A DNA stretch of 16,071 bases from the NCBI GenBank assembly GCA_945890595.1, contig CAMDCQ010000036.1, forward strand, positions 1 through 16,071, written 5' to 3'. Made by a program: the position numbers and the translations under genes. Positions 1-7,555 of the stretch are shown here, in pieces. Within the stretch, counting starts at the first letter, position 1; the number at the start of each line of letters is the position of its first letter. The notes beneath the pieces are model-generated. The model was not told where the DNA came from and ran no database searches. It worked only from the letters and a program-made list of their open reading frames with translations. This DNA comes from Chitinophaga pinensis (lineage in GTDB: Bacteria; Bacteroidota; Bacteroidia; NS11-12g; UBA9320).

Positions 1-1333
1 TAAGAACTTCATACATGCTAGCAAAGTCATCAGGTCCTTCTACCGTTTTGATATTAAAATGACGGTAATCTTTTTTACTGGGTTTCCCATCTCTAAACAC
101 CACACAAGCACTCACGGGGAATGCCCCTTGAATGTTGGAGTTATCAAAACACTCCATATGGTAGGGTATTTCGGTAAGTCTCAAATCTTGTTTTATAACC
201 CCAAGTAATCGATCTATTTTTAGTTGTGGATCTAGTTTTTCATACTGATTGCTTTTTTCTTGCATGTACAACGAGGCATTTTTGTAACTCAAATCCAATA
301 GCTTCAGCTTATCTCCACTTATGGGAACAATAAAATTACCTTGCAACGGAAGTTTTATAGGTACAATTATTTCTTCGGTAGCGCTATTTAAGGTTGCAAT
401 TTCACCGTAGGCTATTTCCAAAAGATCTTCGATACTCTCGTCTAGCTTTTTTTTCATTTCCAAGTTTTTAGATTGGATGATGATACCTCCAGAAATACGC
501 AAATAATTAATATAGGCATAGCGTTCATTTTGGGCAATATTGAGCACATCTACGTCATTTATACGATGATTTACCACGGTACTTCTACTTTGGTATTTAT
601 CTAATAGTTCGAGCTTGTATAAATATTTAGCGGCTTCTTCGTAGTGCCAATCTGCAGCAGCTCGCTCCATCTTGTGTTTTAGGTGGTCTTTAACCTCCTT
701 CAAGTTTCCGCGCATTATATTTTTAATCCCTTTTATACTTTCCGCATATTCTTCTTCTGTTTCCAGCCCTTCGCAAGCACCCTTACAATTGCCTATTTGG
801 TATTCTAAACATACCTTAAATTTATGTGCATCAATATTGGCTTGAGAGAGATTATATGTGCAATTACGCGTAGGATAAATCTGCTTACACAAGTCGAGCA
901 CTATTTTCATCAACCGGATATTACTGAAAGGACCAAAGTATGTACCCGCGCCTTTTACAGGATTACGCATAGCAAACACTTTAGGGAAGCGTTCCCGGGT
1001 AACCATAAGAAGCGGAAAGGTTTTATCGTCCTTGAGGTTAATATTATACTTAGGCTGAAACTCTTTTATCAGACTGTTTTCCAATAAAAGCGCATCCATC
1101 TCGGTAGGCACCACCGTAATATTTACATCCCATATTTTACTAACCAAAATGCGTGTTTTAGCACTATCATGATGATTTTTGTTGAAATAAGAACTTACGC
1201 GTTTCTTTAAACTTTTGGCCTTACCTATGTAGAGTAAAGCTCCGTCCTTGTCATAGTATTTATACACGCCAGGAGCATCTGGCATTATTTTAAGCTTCTT
1301 AGTAATCGGTGCTATTTCAGACGTTTTGGGCAA
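1..1333 (-). CDS. uvrC: UvrABC excinuclease subunit C, N-terminal part (cut by window edge)
   Basis: UvrC makes the two incisions around bulky DNA lesions in nucleotide excision repair, working with UvrA and UvrB. About 444 residues are visible of a protein usually near 600. A GIY-YIG nuclease domain comes first (PGVYKYYDKDG, then LLYIGKAKSLKKR), followed by the conserved TYFGPFSN stretch. Next are a Cys-containing segment (NCTYNL, CLEYQIGNCKGACEG) and a UVR-like UvrB-contact helix (AAADWHYEEAAKY). The frame then enters the RNase H-like endonuclease half (MECFDNSNIQG, SKKDYRHFNIKTVEGPDDFA), where the window ends. The frame is open up to a stop near 1407. The only ATG, at 1285, falls inside the conserved MPDAPGVY stretch, so I prefer the TTG at 1333, which gives the usual short N-terminal leader. 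No good ribosome-binding site decides this. It diverges from the gene at 1512. The family is certain; the start is not. Confidence 0.95.
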   Translation of the reverse strand, partial: MPKTSEIAPITKKLKIMPDAPGVYKYYDKDGALLYIGKAKSLKKRVSSYFNKNHHDSAKTRILVSKIWDVNITVVPTEMDALLLENSLIKEFQPKYNINLKDDKTFPLLMVTRERFPKVFAMRNPVKGAGTYFGPFSNIRLMKIVLDLCKQIYPTRNCTYNLSQANIDAHKFKVCLEYQIGNCKGACEGLETEEEYAESIKGIKNIMRGNLKEVKDHLKHKMERAAADWHYEEAAKYLYKLELLDKYQSRSTVVNHRINDVDVLNIAQNERYAYINYLRISGGIIIQSKNLEMKKKLDESIEDLLEIAYGEIATLNSATEEIIVPIKLPLQGNFIVPISGDKLKLLDLSYKNASLYMQEKSNQYEKLDPQLKIDRLLGVIKQDLRLTEIPYHMECFDNSNIQGAFPVSACVVFRDGKPSKKDYRHFNIKTVEGPDDFASMYEVL

Positions 1334-1511
1334 GGATACGAAGGTAGTAAATATGAAATGAAGGCGAACGCACAAAATATAGCTAACTTCTAGATTTCTT
1401 AATTAATGATGTAAGCCGTGAATAATATCATTTTTACCTAGTTATTTACAGAATAATTGCTGTAATAAGGTAACTATTCGCTTGCTTTGTACGTTGTAAA
1501 ACAAAATTATC

Positions 1512-2264
1512 TTGAGGCACTTTTTTGCACTTCTTGTTATTACTCTTTTCTGTGCTGCACACGCGCAGCAGCAAACCTTTAGTGCACAATTTAAATCCCT
1601 TGAAAACGGAGAAGGTGTAATCTATGCAAGAGTGTTTACCCTAGGTGGCCAAGCTAAACTCACCAATGTAGATGGTTTAGTCGAACTAAATTATGCCAAA
1701 GGTGCTACCATAATTGTAACTCATTTGAGTTTTGATTCATTGCAACTCAATCCAGCTGATTTTGAGGGAAGAAAGAACTTGATATTTTACTTACAGCCTA
1801 AAACCTATCAACTGCGTGAAGTATCTTACTCCATTCTGGGAAACAGATCCCTATTTGACAACAAGTTTGTTAAAAACGATTTAGGTAAAACTGACGAGGA
1901 AAAGGTACGAGAAAAGCTAAATATCATTGATATGAAAAAGGAGCTTACGGGTCTAGATCAATCTGCTCAAGGCGGTGTTGTACTGGGGAGTCCGATATCG
2001 TATTTGTATGACCGATTTAGTAAAGCAGGCAAGGAAAAAACAAAGTATGCTATGCTGATTGAACAAGACAAACTAGCTGCTATATCCCGAAAACAGTTTG
2101 ATGACCTTACCGTTACCACGCTTACCAATTATACCGACGAAGAATTAGAAAAGTTCAAAGTGTTTTGCGCATTTCATCCTTCGTACATACAAGCGGTGGA
2201 TGCCCTTCAGCTGTACTTTGAAATACTACGTTGCCGAGACGAGTACGTTAAAAAAGGATATTAA
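1512..2264 (+). CDS. Secreted carboxypeptidase-regulatory-like domain protein
   Basis: A 250-residue exported protein. It opens with a clear Sec signal peptide (basic MRHFF, hydrophobic ALLVITLFCA, cleavage about AHA-Q). Residues about 30-110 read as a carboxypeptidase-D regulatory-like beta-sandwich: a GVIYARVFTLGG opening, then TNVDGLVELNYAKGATIIVTH. The rest is a charged helical region with SPISYLYDRFSKAGKEK, a pattern seen in many Bacteroidota proteins of unknown role. It is probably periplasmic or on the outer-membrane inner face; the actual function is unknown. The start is TTG; an in-frame stop at 1497-1499 rules out an earlier one, and the signal peptide begins right there. It ends two bases before the stop of the convergent protease gene, so the two transcripts may overlap at their 3' ends. 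No terminator is visible between them. Confidence 0.8.
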   Translation: MRHFFALLVITLFCAAHAQQQTFSAQFKSLENGEGVIYARVFTLGGQAKLTNVDGLVELNYAKGATIIVTHLSFDSLQLNPADFEGRKNLIFYLQPKTYQLREVSYSILGNRSLFDNKFVKNDLGKTDEEKVREKLNIIDMKKELTGLDQSAQGGVVLGSPISYLYDRFSKAGKEKTKYAMLIEQDKLAAISRKQFDDLTVTTLTNYTDEELEKFKVFCAFHPSYIQAVDALQLYFEILRCRDEYVKKGY

Positions 2265-2266
2265 TT

Positions 2267-3049
2267 TTATTTCGCTTTTATGTCTGCCATACATTGCTCG
2301 CCAAAAAGAGTTATGTCTTGCCCTCTCGTAAACCGGTCTATGTACTGAGCGACTTCCCCTGCTCCATTTTTCCAATACATAACACAACTTGCGTTAGAAC
2401 AATGTGCACCATTGGCTTGGTCGTGATGCGGACTTGTAGTTGGTACGCCATTATTTACCAGACCAAGCACATGCCCAATTTCATGGGTAACTGTACTCTG
2501 TTCCACCATATTTTTTTCGGCTTCTTTACTACTAGATGCACTTATTACAGGCTTAAAAATCGCTACTACTGCCGAGCCATCAATAGTAAGACCTAACACG
2601 CGGGTTTCTATCACTCCATCTTTGATGAGATAGCCATTTAAAAATAGGAGTACAATTCCTTTTACAGAATCTTTATTGGAATATCGCTGCACATCAGCGG
2701 CAATATCTATTATATTTTGTCGGGTATAATTGTTCTGTGCCAACACACCTAAACTCTTCATGCTATCTAGCACATGCGGAACTTTAACGGGTATATTTTG
2801 GGCACTTAGTAATTGATTTAGGTTATAATCGGTTATACGCCAATTATCAAATCCTCCAAAGCTGGTATATGGATCTGCACCTTGTTCATACGCAATGATT
2901 AATTCTAAAGTGGTAGTATGCTCATACAAATAGTCGACGAATCGATCTGGTGACGCTGCTGGCACATCTTTTCTACACGAAAGCTGTGTAAGACACACCA
3001 CCCAGAGTAATCCTCCAAAAAGAGTGTTATGTAAGCGTTTTAAATCCAC
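2267..3049 (-). CDS. Lipoprotein zinc metalloprotease with interrupted metzincin-type motif
   Basis: A 260-residue lipoprotein, probably a membrane-anchored zinc endopeptidase. The signal sequence ends in a lipobox-like LTQLSC with lipidation at Cys25. The catalytic motif HEIGHVLG lies at 189-196 (His189, Glu190, His193). In classical metzincins the third zinc ligand follows at G-x-x-H/D; here that place holds Asn199. Candidate third ligands come later: HHD at 208-210 or His216. The segment HCSNASCVM (216-224) matches the H-C-x4-C-x-M end of the archaemetzincin motif, with Met224 as a plausible Met-turn, so the motif looks split by about 16 residues. Bacteroidota genomes carry relatives annotated as membrane metalloproteases. 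The start is GTG at 3049, placed directly before the signal peptide; no in-frame ATG lies nearby. Substrate unknown. Confidence 0.8.
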   Translation of the reverse strand: MDLKRLHNTLFGGLLWVVCLTQLSCRKDVPAASPDRFVDYLYEHTTTLELIIAYEQGADPYTSFGGFDNWRITDYNLNQLLSAQNIPVKVPHVLDSMKSLGVLAQNNYTRQNIIDIAADVQRYSNKDSVKGIVLLFLNGYLIKDGVIETRVLGLTIDGSAVVAIFKPVISASSSKEAEKNMVEQSTVTHEIGHVLGLVNNGVPTTSPHHDQANGAHCSNASCVMYWKNGAGEVAQYIDRFTRGQDITLFGEQCMADIKAK

Positions 3050-3101
3050 GTTAAAAACCCCTTTTTGATGTGACTTGCTGGTATTCGAATGTTAGTCGCG
3101 C

Positions 3102-3710
3102 TCATCTCACTTTTACGTTGAGTACTTTTTTACCTTCGATGAAGCCTTCAAGCACATCACCCGAAACTACTGGCCCCACTCCTTCTGGAGTCCCTGTAAA
3201 TAGTAGATCGCCAATTTTTAAGGTGAAATACTGAGACGAATGCTCTATTAGCTGTGCGATGTTATGTAACATCAGTGAGGTATTTCCATCTTGAACGAGT
3301 TCGCCATTTTTTTTGAGTTGAAAGTGAAGGTTACTCAAATCAAAATCATCTACGCTTAAAAAGTCGCCTAACACTGCACTTTGGTCAAAGGCCTTAGCTT
3401 TTTCCCAAGGTAAACCTTTAGCTTTTAAAGCACTTTGTACATCGCGGGCTGTAAAGTCAATGCCCACGGTAAATTCTGCAAAATATTTAGGCGCGAACTT
3501 CGCTTCTATGTTTTTGCCTAATCTGTTGATACGCACCACTACTTCGAGTTCGTAATGTACATCATTGGTCCAGTCAGGTATATAAAATGCATCGCGTTGT
3601 CTAAACACGGCGGAGTCTGGTTTCATAAAGATAACAGGTTCTACAGCTACCTCATTTCCTAGTTCGGCGGCATGAGCGGCGTAGTTCCTTCCTATGCAAA
3701 TTATTTTCAT
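3102..3710 (-). CDS. Fumarylacetoacetate hydrolase (FAH) fold enzyme
   Basis: A 202-residue, single-domain member of the FAH superfamily, close in size and pattern to the FAHD1-like group (acylpyruvate hydrolases / oxaloacetate decarboxylases) and cytoplasmic. The opening MKIICIGRNYAAHAAELG is the typical lid segment. The divalent-metal site is readable as Glu54 and Glu56 in HYELEVV and Asp85 in GIDFTARD, with the same 31-residue spacing as the E/E/D triad of FAHD1. The C-terminal stretch IGDLLFTGTPEGVGPVVSGD is the conserved family signature. The start is an ATG 78 bases from the start region of the divergent aat gene. The exact substrate cannot be read from sequence; oxaloacetate or an acylpyruvate is the family-based guess. 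Confidence 0.9.
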   Translation of the reverse strand: MKIICIGRNYAAHAAELGNEVAVEPVIFMKPDSAVFRQRDAFYIPDWTNDVHYELEVVVRINRLGKNIEAKFAPKYFAEFTVGIDFTARDVQSALKAKGLPWEKAKAFDQSAVLGDFLSVDDFDLSNLHFQLKKNGELVQDGNTSLMLHNIAQLIEHSSQYFTLKIGDLLFTGTPEGVGPVVSGDVLEGFIEGKKVLNVKVR

Positions 3711-3800
3711 CTTAGATTAGTGTTACTCTTTAAAGGAATATGATGCTTTATTTATTTAAACTTTTATGCTGCACAAAATTATGCATTTTTGTGCCAAGCA

Positions 3801-4358
3801 ATGCTAGATACTGCCGAACTTCTCTATGCCTACTCACAAGGCTATTTCCCGATGGCCGTGCCAGAGGAGCACAATGAGGTATGTTGGTTTAAGCCGGATA
3901 TGCGAGGCATAATCCCTCTGGATACTTTTCATGTTTCAAAAAACTTAAAACGCCTTTACAACAAAGGTCATTTTGAACTTCGTGTTAATGGAGATTTTGA
4001 AGGAACCATGCGTGGTTGCGCTGCACGGGATGATACCTGGATAAGCGAAGAAATAATAGCTGCCTATTGTAAATTAAATGAAATGGGCTATGGCTTTAGT
4101 TTTGAAACCTGGAGAAATGGAAAACTGGTAGGTGGTCTATACGGCGTGGCATTGGGACGGGTTTTTTTTGGGGAAAGCATGTTTCACACCGAAACAGATG
4201 CCAGTAAAATCGCGCTGCTATTTTTAGTTGAATTTCTAAAAGAAACGGACTTTCTATTGCTAGACACACAGTATATCAACGATCATTTGGTTCAATTTGG
4301 GGCTATAGAAATCCCAAATGAAGATTATGAAGAACTCTTGGCTAGAGCACTAGAGTGA
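3801..4358 (+). CDS. aat: Leucyl/phenylalanyl-tRNA-protein transferase
   Basis: Aat transfers Leu or Phe from aminoacyl-tRNA to N-terminal Arg or Lys of proteins, marking them for ClpS/ClpAP degradation (bacterial N-degron pathway). Recognisable segments are LLYAYSQGYFPMA, VCWFKPDMRGIIPLDTFHVSK, MRGCA with DDTWI, GLYGVALGRVFFGESMFH and the C-terminal LDTQYINDHLVQFGA. The protein is short at 186 residues. It lacks the N-terminal FP...GLLA-GGDL segment found in many gamma-proteobacterial and Bacteroidota members, and begins directly at the AY-x-GYFP part, like alpha-proteobacterial forms. I chose the ATG at 3801; a TTG at 3789 would add four residues (MCQA) and is less likely. A CATTTTTG sequence at 3784-3791, one mismatch from the Bacteroidota -7 box, would give a nearly leaderless message. 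It converges on the isochorismate synthase gene. Confidence 0.92.
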   Translation: MLDTAELLYAYSQGYFPMAVPEEHNEVCWFKPDMRGIIPLDTFHVSKNLKRLYNKGHFELRVNGDFEGTMRGCAARDDTWISEEIIAAYCKLNEMGYGFSFETWRNGKLVGGLYGVALGRVFFGESMFHTETDASKIALLFLVEFLKETDFLLLDTQYINDHLVQFGAIEIPNEDYEELLARALE

Positions 4359-4421
4359 TGTTGCTTACGTTGGATTATCCCGTGACGTTGTCTTAGGCAA
4401 CACAACCAATTGAAAAGTGGC

Positions 4422-5393
4422 TTACAGCAATTCCTTTATCGTTGCAATCTTTTTTTCTGTTTCTAACCACTCTGCAGCAGGATCTGATTCTTTGGTGATG
4501 CCCGCTCCAGCAAAAAGCTCTACGCTGTCTTTTGCAAATCGCATACAACGGAGGTTCACAAAAAAAGTTGCAGTGTTTTTGCGCAACACCCCTGTAATAC
4601 CCGAATAAAAACTCCTGTTCATCGTCTCAAATTCTTGGATAAAACCAAAGCTCTTATCACGTGGCAAACCACATACAGCGCTCGTAGGTTGCAAATGCTT
4701 TAGTAATTCTAAGGCTTGCAATTTATCTGCTGGGGCACTGTAGGCTGTTTTTAAATGCTTTATATCACCGAAAGTGGCTTCTTGCACTTCTGATTTGGTA
4801 AAGTTACTTAGTCCTATTTTAGCTAACTTTTCTTCAATAAACTGTGCCACCATCTTTTGCTCCTCATGCTCTTTATGGGTAAATGCTTCTGACAACGACT
4901 TAGTACCGGCAAGTGCCACGGTATAGACTACCCCGTTGGCATAATGCAATAACAATTCAGGTGATGCACCTACCCAAATCTCTGGGCCAATATTGACATA
5001 ATATCCATACGAATGAGGATATTTTTTTACTGCTTTTTGAAAGGATTCTTCGGGATCAAACTGCCCTTGTATTATTTCATTTCTGGCCAAAACAACCTTT
5101 TCTAAATCCCCCGTTTCCATGTCTGCACGTGCCAAGTAAACACTGGTTTCATACTCCAATTGTGTAAGAGGCTCATTAGGAGACAAGTCAAATTCGGTAA
5201 TAGCATTCTCATTGGGCTCATTGCTAAAAAAGTATGCCTGTTTACTTCTGTCAAATGGGTAAAAAAGCAATCCTTCTCGCTGCATCCAGTAGGCATCTAT
5301 CTCATCAAAGGACTCCATACTATCGGCAGTATAACGCTCTATTTTCTTTTCATCTGGCAGATATACCAGTGCTCCTATATTCTCTAAGGCCAT
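4422..5393 (-). CDS. menF: Isochorismate synthase (chorismate-binding enzyme)
   Basis: Converts chorismate to isochorismate, the first committed step of menaquinone synthesis. The catalytic C-terminal domain is clear. LEKVVLAR contains the general-base lysine Lys99, and WVGASPELLL and the ALAGTK stretch follow. KEHEEQ at 174-179 holds active-site acids, GLPRDKSFGFI and YSGITG come next, and AGAGITKESDPAAEWLETEKK provides magnesium ligands. At 323 residues it is shorter than E. coli MenF because the N-terminal non-catalytic part is reduced, which is common in Bacteroidota. The start ATG shares its A with the stop of the upstream thioesterase gene (TAATG), so the two are probably translationally coupled. 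That partner favours menaquinone over siderophore synthesis (entC). menD is not in the window. Confidence 0.88.
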   Translation of the reverse strand: MALENIGALVYLPDEKKIERYTADSMESFDEIDAYWMQREGLLFYPFDRSKQAYFFSNEPNENAITEFDLSPNEPLTQLEYETSVYLARADMETGDLEKVVLARNEIIQGQFDPEESFQKAVKKYPHSYGYYVNIGPEIWVGASPELLLHYANGVVYTVALAGTKSLSEAFTHKEHEEQKMVAQFIEEKLAKIGLSNFTKSEVQEATFGDIKHLKTAYSAPADKLQALELLKHLQPTSAVCGLPRDKSFGFIQEFETMNRSFYSGITGVLRKNTATFFVNLRCMRFAKDSVELFAGAGITKESDPAAEWLETEKKIATIKELL

Positions 5394-5815
5394 TATTTTT
5401 TATCTATAACTGCAAGCGTCATTCTGCTTACGTTGATTAGTTCACCTTCCTGATTTTTTGTTTCTACTTCCCACACTTGAGTGCTTCTACCCAGATGTAC
5501 TGCAATTGCGGTAGAAACTACATATCCATCTCTTACACCTTTAAGGTGATTGGTATTTAACGATAAACCGACACATACTTTGCCACTTGCATGCGCTACT
5601 AAATTACCTGCAAGACTGGCTACATTTTCGGCAAGTGCTGCCACAGCTCCACCGTGCAATAAGCCCATGGGTTGATGCACTATTGAGGTTACAGGCATGC
5701 GCATAGTTACGCTATTCTCTGTTACTTCTGTCACTTCCATGTGTAAGTGCTCCGCTAAAGTATTCTTCCCGAATTCGTTTAATTGAGATATGTTTATAGC
5801 TTTGTGGTCTATCAA
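5393..5815 (-). CDS. PaaI-type hotdog thioesterase, probable DHNA-CoA thioesterase
   Basis: A hotdog-fold acyl-CoA thioesterase of about 140 residues. The family signature HQPMGLLHGGAVAALAENVAS carries the His-Gly-Gly turn and the catalytic Glu on the central helix. LNTNHLKGVRDGYV and STQVWEVETKNQEGELI are the expected strands. Fusion of its stop to the menF start (TAATG) suggests that it hydrolyses 1,4-dihydroxy-2-naphthoyl-CoA (the MenI role) in the same pathway; this is inferred from context only. The start is uncertain. A TTG at 5815 gives MIDHKAINISQLNEFGKNTL, which fits the family leader length. An ATG at 5851 adds 12 residues but overlaps the divergent phosphatase gene deeply. I prefer 5815. 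Confidence 0.85.
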   Translation of the reverse strand: MIDHKAINISQLNEFGKNTLAEHLHMEVTEVTENSVTMRMPVTSIVHQPMGLLHGGAVAALAENVASLAGNLVAHASGKVCVGLSLNTNHLKGVRDGYVVSTAIAVHLGRSTQVWEVETKNQEGELINVSRMTLAVIDKK

Positions 5816-5831
5816 GGTAATATCGTTTAAA

Positions 5832-6452
5832 GTGACCGCAAAGAAAACCATTTATATCATTAGACACGGCGAAACAGAATACAATAAGAAAGGAATAATT
5901 CAAGGTAGCGGGATAGACAGTGACTTAAACGAGGTAGGCAGAAAACAGGCTGAGCAGTTTTTTCAAGCCTATTATCACTTGCCTTTTGATAACATTTACA
6001 CCAGTGAACTTAAACGTACGCATCAAAGTGTAGAACCCTTTATCCGTGCGGGCAAAAGCATGGAGATAATTCCTGAGTTTAATGAAATAAACTGGGGGAT
6101 TTTTGAAGGGTTAAAAAGTACACCGGAGAGTTTTAAACGCTATACCGCAATGACAGACGATTGGAGAGCCGGATTACTAGACCGATGTGTAGATGGCGGA
6201 GAAACACCCAATCAACTTCAAAAAAGACAAGCCATAGGTTTGCGAAAAGTACTGGACAGACCGCATGAAAAACAAATCTTGATTTGCATGCACGGGCGAG
6301 CGATGCGCAGCTTCTTATGTCTGTTAACCAAAACCCCTTTGGAGCAAATGGATGATTTTAAGCATAACAATTTGTGCATGTATAAACTGGACTATGACGG
6401 CGAAACATTTGACATTGTAGAACACAATTGCATCAAGCATTTGTGGATTTAG
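5832..6452 (+). CDS. Histidine phosphatase family protein (phosphoglycerate-mutase-like)
   Basis: A branch-1 histidine phosphatase, which acts through a phosphohistidine intermediate. Counted from the GTG start, the motif IIRHGETEYN holds the nucleophile His12. SELKRTHQS carries the second arginine, Glu85 in FNEINWGIFEG is the probable acid, and CMHGRAMRSF holds the second His at about 154. The length of about 206 residues is normal for the family. The substrate could be a small phosphometabolite such as a phosphosugar; nothing in the sequence decides it. Longer readings from ATG 5790 or other upstream codons would run into the divergent thioesterase gene and add MFIALWSIKV..., which matches nothing in the family. 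GTG 5832 gives MTAKKTIYIIRHGE and is the best start. A 7-bp hairpin (6453-6459 with 6467-6473) follows the stop directly but has no T-run. Confidence 0.88.
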   Translation: MTAKKTIYIIRHGETEYNKKGIIQGSGIDSDLNEVGRKQAEQFFQAYYHLPFDNIYTSELKRTHQSVEPFIRAGKSMEIIPEFNEINWGIFEGLKSTPESFKRYTAMTDDWRAGLLDRCVDGGETPNQLQKRQAIGLRKVLDRPHEKQILICMHGRAMRSFLCLLTKTPLEQMDDFKHNNLCMYKLDYDGETFDIVEHNCIKHLWI

Positions 6453-6587
6453 GATGTAGATAGTTGCTACATCGTTATAGACAGCATATTCATTAAGTTC
6501 TTCATAAAAAGACAGTTATGGTTTGGTTGAGCATTACCGGAAATACATTTGCTAATTTTTTTAAAAGCGAGATACTTAATTAACAAC

Positions 6588-6616
6588 AAAAACGGTCCGA
6601 GTTTTCACCCGAACCG
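6588..6616 (-). terminator. Rho-independent terminator of the SDR gene
   Basis: Read on the minus strand, CGGTTCGGGT (6616-6607) pairs with ACTCGGACCG (6602-6593) across a GAAA loop. This gives ten continuous pairs, two of them G-U, followed by five T residues (6592-6588). On the plus strand the same positions become A-C mismatches, so the element works in one direction. It lies downstream of the SDR stop at 6646. Confidence 0.75.
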
Positions 6617-6645
6617 CTATTGCTTTTGGCCATGGTTAAATACTT

Positions 6646-7425
6646 TTATTTAACTTCCTGCATTTGTCTTATTTGTTTTAAAATTATTTTCTTTGGGGTT
6701 AATGGAACCATCGCAGTCATTAATTTTTGAGAAAAAGTAAGACCTGAAATAACATCTAATTTCCCGTTTAACATTCCGTTATATCCGTCTTCGGCTACGC
6801 TTCTTGCGGACACTGGTTTCTTAAACATGTCAGTTTTGTCCATCCCAGATATTTTTCCAAATTCTGTCTCAGTTGCTCCAGGCATTAAGTTGGTAACCGT
6901 GATATTTGTATCACACAATTCTTCGGCAATAGCATTGCTGAAAGAAGTAACATAGGCTTTCGTAGCAAAATAAACCGCTTGTAAAGGTCCGGGCATTAGA
7001 CTAGCCGTTGAGGAAACATTGAGTATCTTTCCTTCATTATTTTTCAGAAAATCTTGTAGAAAATAATGAGTAAGTGCAGTTAATACCTTGATATTTAAAT
7101 TTATCATTTGTAGATCATGTTCTAATTCCCTTTCATGGAATTTACCTAATCCACCAAAACCTGCATTATTGATTAAATAATCAACCTTCAATCCCGCATT
7201 TTGGACTTCTTCATAAATTTCTTTTGCGGCATTAGGTTTTGTTAAGTCTTTTGAAATCACAAAAACATTGATTTTGTATTTTGCTTCTAGCTCTTTTTTT
7301 AATTCATTCAATTTGTCTTCGCTTCTTGCAATTACAATTAAATTGCCCCCTTTTTCTGCGTGAATTTTGGAAAATTCTTTTCCAATTCCACTACTTGCTC
7401 CTGTTATTAATGCTGTATGTTTCAT
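6646..7425 (-). CDS. Classical short-chain dehydrogenase/reductase (SDR)
   Basis: A 259-residue NAD(P)-dependent oxidoreductase with a complete classical SDR site. The cofactor glycine motif TGASSGIG is at 8-15 and IARSEDKL follows beta-2, with Arg suggesting NADPH. NNAG is at 86-89, and the catalytic Ser139, Tyr152 and Lys156 (YFATK) have the canonical spacing. A C-terminal AMVPLTPKKIILKQIRQMQ helix ends the protein. Substrate unknown. A TTG at 7458 would add 11 residues (MFKLIELKNSQ) with no family support, so I use the ATG at 7425. It lies 130 bases downstream of, and on the same strand as, an AraC-type regulator gene, a frequent pairing that suggests the regulator controls it. The minus-strand leader contains GAACTTTG, two mismatches from TAnnTTTG. 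A dedicated terminator follows at 6588-6616. Confidence 0.93.
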   Translation of the reverse strand: MKHTALITGASSGIGKEFSKIHAEKGGNLIVIARSEDKLNELKKELEAKYKINVFVISKDLTKPNAAKEIYEEVQNAGLKVDYLINNAGFGGLGKFHERELEHDLQMINLNIKVLTALTHYFLQDFLKNNEGKILNVSSTASLMPGPLQAVYFATKAYVTSFSNAIAEELCDTNITVTNLMPGATETEFGKISGMDKTDMFKKPVSARSVAEDGYNGMLNGKLDVISGLTFSQKLMTAMVPLTPKKIILKQIRQMQEVK

Positions 7426-7555
7426 TTGACTATTTTTAAGTTCTATTAACTTGAACAAAGTTCGCAGATTTTAGGAAGCATTACGAACACTAATAATGGA
7501 TGTATGAACACAAAACCCTGAAATTCAAAACTGAAGCTAGATTGCTTCCTTTTAT

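Noticed and set aside
824..1087. An 87-residue plus-strand frame
   Set aside because: Antisense to well-conserved uvrC codons; no family resemblance.
2294..2596. A 100-residue plus-strand frame
   Set aside because: It lies entirely antisense to the conserved zinc protease, including its HEIGH motif; Cys- and Thr-rich shadow translation.
4359..4402. Terminator between aat and menF
   Set aside because: GTTGCTTA can pair with TAGGCAAC (8 bp, one G-T pair), but the loop is 26 bases and no T-run follows on either strand; too weak to call.
7169..7184. Second FNR box (TTGAT ... ATCAA)
   Set aside because: The spacer is six bases instead of four, and it lies in the conserved NNAG-coding part of the SDR gene, where codons explain it.
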